Positions 34,152 through 37,168 of a DNA stretch of 37,168 nt are shown here, piece by piece. The translations under genes were made by a program, and so were the position numbers. Under the pieces are notes generated by a model. The model ran no database searches. It had not been told where the DNA came from and saw only the letters and a program-made list of their open reading frames with translations. This DNA is from Saprospiraceae bacterium (GTDB taxonomy: Bacteria > Bacteroidota > Bacteroidia > Chitinophagales > Saprospiraceae). Location: contig JANQRV010000504.1 in assembly GCA_028284395.1 (NCBI GenBank), forward strand, positions 1-37,168, in the 5' to 3' direction. Each line of letters opens with the position of its first letter. The first letter of the stretch is position 1.

Positions 34152-37100
34152 TTACAGCTGTCCCTTGACAACCTTCATGATACCATTCATCGTACGCCAG
34201 TGCCCCGGAAAGGTGCACACATATGGATAATCACCTGGTTTATCCGGTATTTCCACCACTAATTTCGCAGCATTTCCCGGGTCAATCAGTATGCTCGAAG
34301 CGATGATGTAAGGAGTCTCCGGCACGTAACCCCGAGCAGCACCTTCTGGTTTGGTCGCAACAACATCCGCTGCTTTTCCTACTATCTCCAGCGTGCCGGG
34401 TTGCAGCAATAATAAATTGTGCTGCATGGCATCATTGTTCTCGAAAATGATGGCGACGGTTGTGCCGGCAGTAACGGTAAATTCTTCGATATCATACTTC
34501 ATCTGGTCCCGTACGGTCTTGATGGTAATGGTCTGATCAACTCGTTTGGTCTTTTCCTGAGCGGCAAGTGCCTTTACGACCTGGTCGGCGTACGGGCCGT
34601 AGTGGTCAATGAACAGTTCAAGCGGTGTCGCTCCTCTTTCAAATGGAGATTTGGCTTCCCTAGTGATTTTTTCAATCCGGTATTTCCAATTACCCGATAG
34701 ATTTTTTTTGATATTGCCTAATTGCAGGTAAACTTCTTCGTCTTCACCGTGAATACCGCCGCCGCCGCCAAGGTCCGTGACTCGAACCGCAATCCGGTTC
34801 TTGCCGGGACGCAGGACGCCACTTCGCACGGAGTATAGTCTGGGTTCATTCCATTTGCGGTTCATTTCACCGACCTTGCGGCCGTTGATATAGGTTTGAT
34901 CCGAATCCGCAATTCGACCGATTCCTAGTATGGCTTTAGAGTTGGCTTCTGAAGGCGTTAGCTCGATATCCAAATGGCACCAGACGATGCCGTCCATTTG
35001 CTGCAATTGTTCTTCTTTCCACCAGCCTGGGACCTTGATCTCCTGCCAATCTGAGATGTCCAAATCATTCGATAACCAGTCGATGGCTGCTGCCTGTTCT
35101 TCCGGTTTTGGGGCGAGCACGGTGGGGTCTTTGCTATTGATGGCGGCAATGAGGCTATTTCGATGTTTGACCATCCCTACGTATAGTGCTCTTGCTAGCC
35201 AATCATCTTTGATTAATGCCCGATCCTGCGTCAATTCAAAAAGTGCGGTACCCACCTCATCTATGGGCGGCATATCGGTCAAGGCCAAAATCCCTGCCAA
35301 ACGGGTATGCGGATCGGGATCATTTTGGGCATTGGAAGCAAGCAACGCATCCAATGTTCGTTCCGTTTTTGGCAGTACCTGCAGAGCTGCTTTTCGCACA
35401 CCGGCGGCGGGGTGGTCGAGTGCTTCCAGTGCAACTTCGAGTGTTTTTTCATTGGAACCATCCAGTAAATGCAAGCCGTGCATAGTCCAGAGGGCGTGCA
35501 CTGCTGGACTATTGAGACCAATGGCGTCAACCGCTTGATTAGCGACAATGGCCATCAAGTCTTCGGCTACGTCTTGATTGCCTCTTTCTACAAGCAAACG
35601 TTGGGCGTGCATGCGCCAGAGCATGTTGTCATTTTTCAAAGTAGACACTAATTTTTTTGGATCTTTTTTGTCCAATTGGATGGGGCGATAGGGCTTGGCT
35701 CCTTTGTAGGCGAGTCGATAGATGCGACCATGCACTTTGTCGCGCAAAGGATTAATGTGGGCATTACCCTCCCCATTTTCAAATCCTGGGGGTGTGGGAT
35801 TGTGTTGGATAATGAAATTGTACCAATCCAGGATCCAAAGTGCTCCGTCCGGTCCAACTTCGGCGTGAACCGGAGAAACCCATTCATCAACACTGGCCAG
35901 AATATTCCATCCGTCTTTTTCTTTAAAACCAGCGCCGTCTTTCTCCATGATGGCTTGGTGGAGCAGGTGGCCGGTGGGTTCGCATACGAAGGCAATCCGA
36001 TTCCAATACCGCTGGGGAAAATTCCGAGCGGTGTACAAACGGTGGCCAGCGGCAGCAGTGAACCCCCCAAAAACATCTACTTGCCGGAAGTTCTTCGTTA
36101 CGGTATGAAAAAGATAATGACCATCGATTTTTTTTACCGTTCGCGTATTGATGCCAGCCACATCATTAAAATACCGATTGGGTACGCCAAGGTAGGCACT
36201 ATGGGTATTGTTGGCGGTGGAAGCAAAAATATCGAAGGTTTCCGAAAAGCCTAGTCCCCAGGTGTTGTTGGAAGTAGATCCCATTAATTCCATTTTGGAG
36301 CCATCCGGCCGAAATCGGTAAATCCCCTGACTGAATTTCAAGGAATCGGGGCCAACCTTGCCTTCATAGGCCGAATAACCAACCACGCCCCAGATCCAAT
36401 TGTCGAAGCCATACTGTAGGTTGGATGGCCCCGCATGCGTATCAAATGTTCCCCAGCCAGTCATCAAGATTTCTCTGACATCTGCCCGATCGTCCCCATC
36501 GGTATCTTTGAGGTAAAGAAAGTGTGGCGCCTGCGAGACAATTACGCCGCCATCGTAAAATGTGAGACTGGTTGGCACGCTGAGTTGATCGGCAAAAGTG
36601 GTGAATCGATCTGCTTTGCCGTCTCCGTTCGTATCTTCCAAAATGGTAATTTTATCATTACCGACGTTGTCATCGACATTGATCTCATTGGGATAATCTT
36701 CCGTTTCCAAAAGCCATAAGCGGCCTTTTTCATCCCATGCAGCCGCAATCGGTGCAGAGATATCTGGTTCGGAAGCAAAGAGTTGTAATTCAAAATCAGG
36801 ATGGACCTGGATGAGTGACTGCGATGCACCGGTCGAGAGCGGAGCCTGTAATTTAGGCGCAGGATCGCGCTTTTCGTAATTGGGAATTTTGGCGTCGGAG
36901 TAAGAAAGTGTCGGAAAAGAAAGTTTTTTTAGGTTGGCACTCAAGTGATCGCCCACCGCCCAGAGAATGCCCCTTTCCATAAGGTCGTGGAAACCAGGAT
37001 GATCCCAGGTCCGCTCATCGTGTCCGTAAGCGGTATAAAAAACTCGCCCTTTGCCATAATTTCTAATCCAGGTCCAAGGCTCGGTATGGTCTCCATCTAT

Positions 37101-37168
37101 CCTTTCCATCAATACCGTGCGGTCTTCGTTGTGAAGGGTATGAACGTAAGTTTCGTCCCATGTTTCGA
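34152..37168 (-). CDS. ThuA / dehydrogenase-type beta-propeller / HEAT / carbohydrate-binding-like / cupredoxin fusion (5' end beyond window)
   Basis: The frame is open from the right edge, giving 1004 residues. The first visible part is the end of a ThuA-like domain (DETYVHTLHNEDRTV; GKGRVFYTAYGHDERTW). Then comes the N-terminal domain of the Pirellula/Verrucomicrobium membrane-bound dehydrogenase type (VHPDFELQLFASEPDISAPI; LLETEDYP; EDTNGDGKADRFTTFADQL; GPDGALWILDWYNFIIQHNP). HEAT-like repeats follow (HPAAGVRKAALQVLPKTE), then a galactose-binding-like module (VPGWWKEE; GVLRPGKNRIAVRVTDLGGGGG). The C-terminus is a type-1 copper domain: H in AMQHNLLL, and C-x4-H-x3-M in VCTFPGHWRTM (Cys codon 34215-34217), the azurin/auracyanin spacing. 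It is probably an exported sugar oxidase with an electron-accepting tail. Downstream genes overlap or abut it. Confidence 0.9.
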   Translation of the reverse strand, partial: ETWDETYVHTLHNEDRTVLMERIDGDHTEPWTWIRNYGKGRVFYTAYGHDERTWDHPGFHDLMERGILWAVGDHLSANLKKLSFPTLSYSDAKIPNYEKRDPAPKLQAPLSTGASQSLIQVHPDFELQLFASEPDISAPIAAAWDEKGRLWLLETEDYPNEINVDDNVGNDKITILEDTNGDGKADRFTTFADQLSVPTSLTFYDGGVIVSQAPHFLYLKDTDGDDRADVREILMTGWGTFDTHAGPSNLQYGFDNWIWGVVGYSAYEGKVGPDSLKFSQGIYRFRPDGSKMELMGSTSNNTWGLGFSETFDIFASTANNTHSAYLGVPNRYFNDVAGINTRTVKKIDGHYLFHTVTKNFRQVDVFGGFTAAAGHRLYTARNFPQRYWNRIAFVCEPTGHLLHQAIMEKDGAGFKEKDGWNILASVDEWVSPVHAEVGPDGALWILDWYNFIIQHNPTPPGFENGEGNAHINPLRDKVHGRIYRLAYKGAKPYRPIQLDKKDPKKLVSTLKNDNMLWRMHAQRLLVERGNQDVAEDLMAIVANQAVDAIGLNSPAVHALWTMHGLHLLDGSNEKTLEVALEALDHPAAGVRKAALQVLPKTERTLDALLASNAQNDPDPHTRLAGILALTDMPPIDEVGTALFELTQDRALIKDDWLARALYVGMVKHRNSLIAAINSKDPTVLAPKPEEQAAAIDWLSNDLDISDWQEIKVPGWWKEEQLQQMDGIVWCHLDIELTPSEANSKAILGIGRIADSDQTYINGRKVGEMNRKWNEPRLYSVRSGVLRPGKNRIAVRVTDLGGGGGIHGEDEEVYLQLGNIKKNLSGNWKYRIEKITREAKSPFERGATPLELFIDHYGPYADQVVKALAAQEKTKRVDQTITIKTVRDQMKYDIEEFTVTAGTTVAIIFENNDAMQHNLLLLQPGTLEIVGKAADVVATKPEGAARGYVPETPYIIASSILIDPGNAAKLVVEIPDKPGDYPYVCTFPGHWRTMNGIMKVVKGQL

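Noticed and set aside
34930-35538. Plus-strand frames at 34930-35538 and 35676-36254
   Set aside because: Both are antisense shadows of the dehydrogenase-cupredoxin fusion, whose frame carries continuous recognisable motifs.

Overview
The window looks like a chromosome segment from a Bacteroidota bacterium, most likely of the Saprospiria (Lewinella/Haliscomenobacter-like). The basis is a giant secreted protein built of GEVSNP and SdrD B-like modules, a DUF7948-like N-terminus, AT-rich start regions with weak Shine-Dalgarno sequences, one TAnnTTTG promoter box, and families common in that class (SIMPL, DUF983, DUF547, DUF2628, an S9A prolyl oligopeptidase, and a long helical protein of unknown function). 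I placed the organism from protein style only, without a search. I see no tRNA, rRNA, CRISPR array, insertion sequence or phage gene.

Layout. (1) 1-8508, minus: one uninterrupted reading frame of at least 2836 residues, open at the left edge. It has a signal peptide, a DUF7948-like domain, tandem DUF11-like domains, then alternating SdrD B and GEVSNP modules. It is preceded by a long AT-rich leader with a perfect hairpin and a possible promoter. (2) 8948-10941, minus: a SIMPL-domain protein followed by a membrane-anchored beta-propeller protein. (3) 11462-12882, plus: a FeeM-like N-acyltransferase followed two bases later by a SAM methyltransferase, a compact candidate pathway for a modified N-acyl amino acid. 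(4) 13006-17295, minus: an unknown helical protein, then, beyond a terminator, a SnoaL-like protein and an amidohydrolase, and a DUF2628 membrane protein. (5) 17502-22162: prolyl oligopeptidase (plus), DUF983 (minus), Omp85-type barrel (plus) and DUF547 (minus). Both convergent pairs overlap by three bases at their stop codons.

(6) 22398-31540: a polysaccharide locus read outward from a 112-bp divergent spacer. Leftward are a Wzz-like chain-length protein and a family 2 glycosyltransferase. Rightward are a Wzy-like polymerase, a GT4 glycosyltransferase, a 2-oxoglutarate/Fe(II) oxygenase, a DUF1972 glycosyltransferase, an O-antigen ligase/polymerase family protein, an initiating sugar-phosphate transferase and a nucleotidyltransferase. 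Most junctions touch or overlap, so this looks like one translationally coupled operon. No flippase, export porin or tyrosine kinase lies in the window.

(7) 31422-37168, minus: a three-gene string. It starts with a partial ThuA / dehydrogenase-type beta-propeller / HEAT / carbohydrate-binding-like / cupredoxin fusion, continues with a DUF2029-type membrane glycosyltransferase, and ends with a lipoprotein carrying one CxxCH haem motif. The last gene runs 119 bases into the nucleotidyltransferase from the opposite strand. The most interesting candidates for undescribed biology are the FeeM-methyltransferase pair, the nucleotidyltransferase/oxygenase-equipped polysaccharide operon, and the cupredoxin-glycosyltransferase-haem lipoprotein string.
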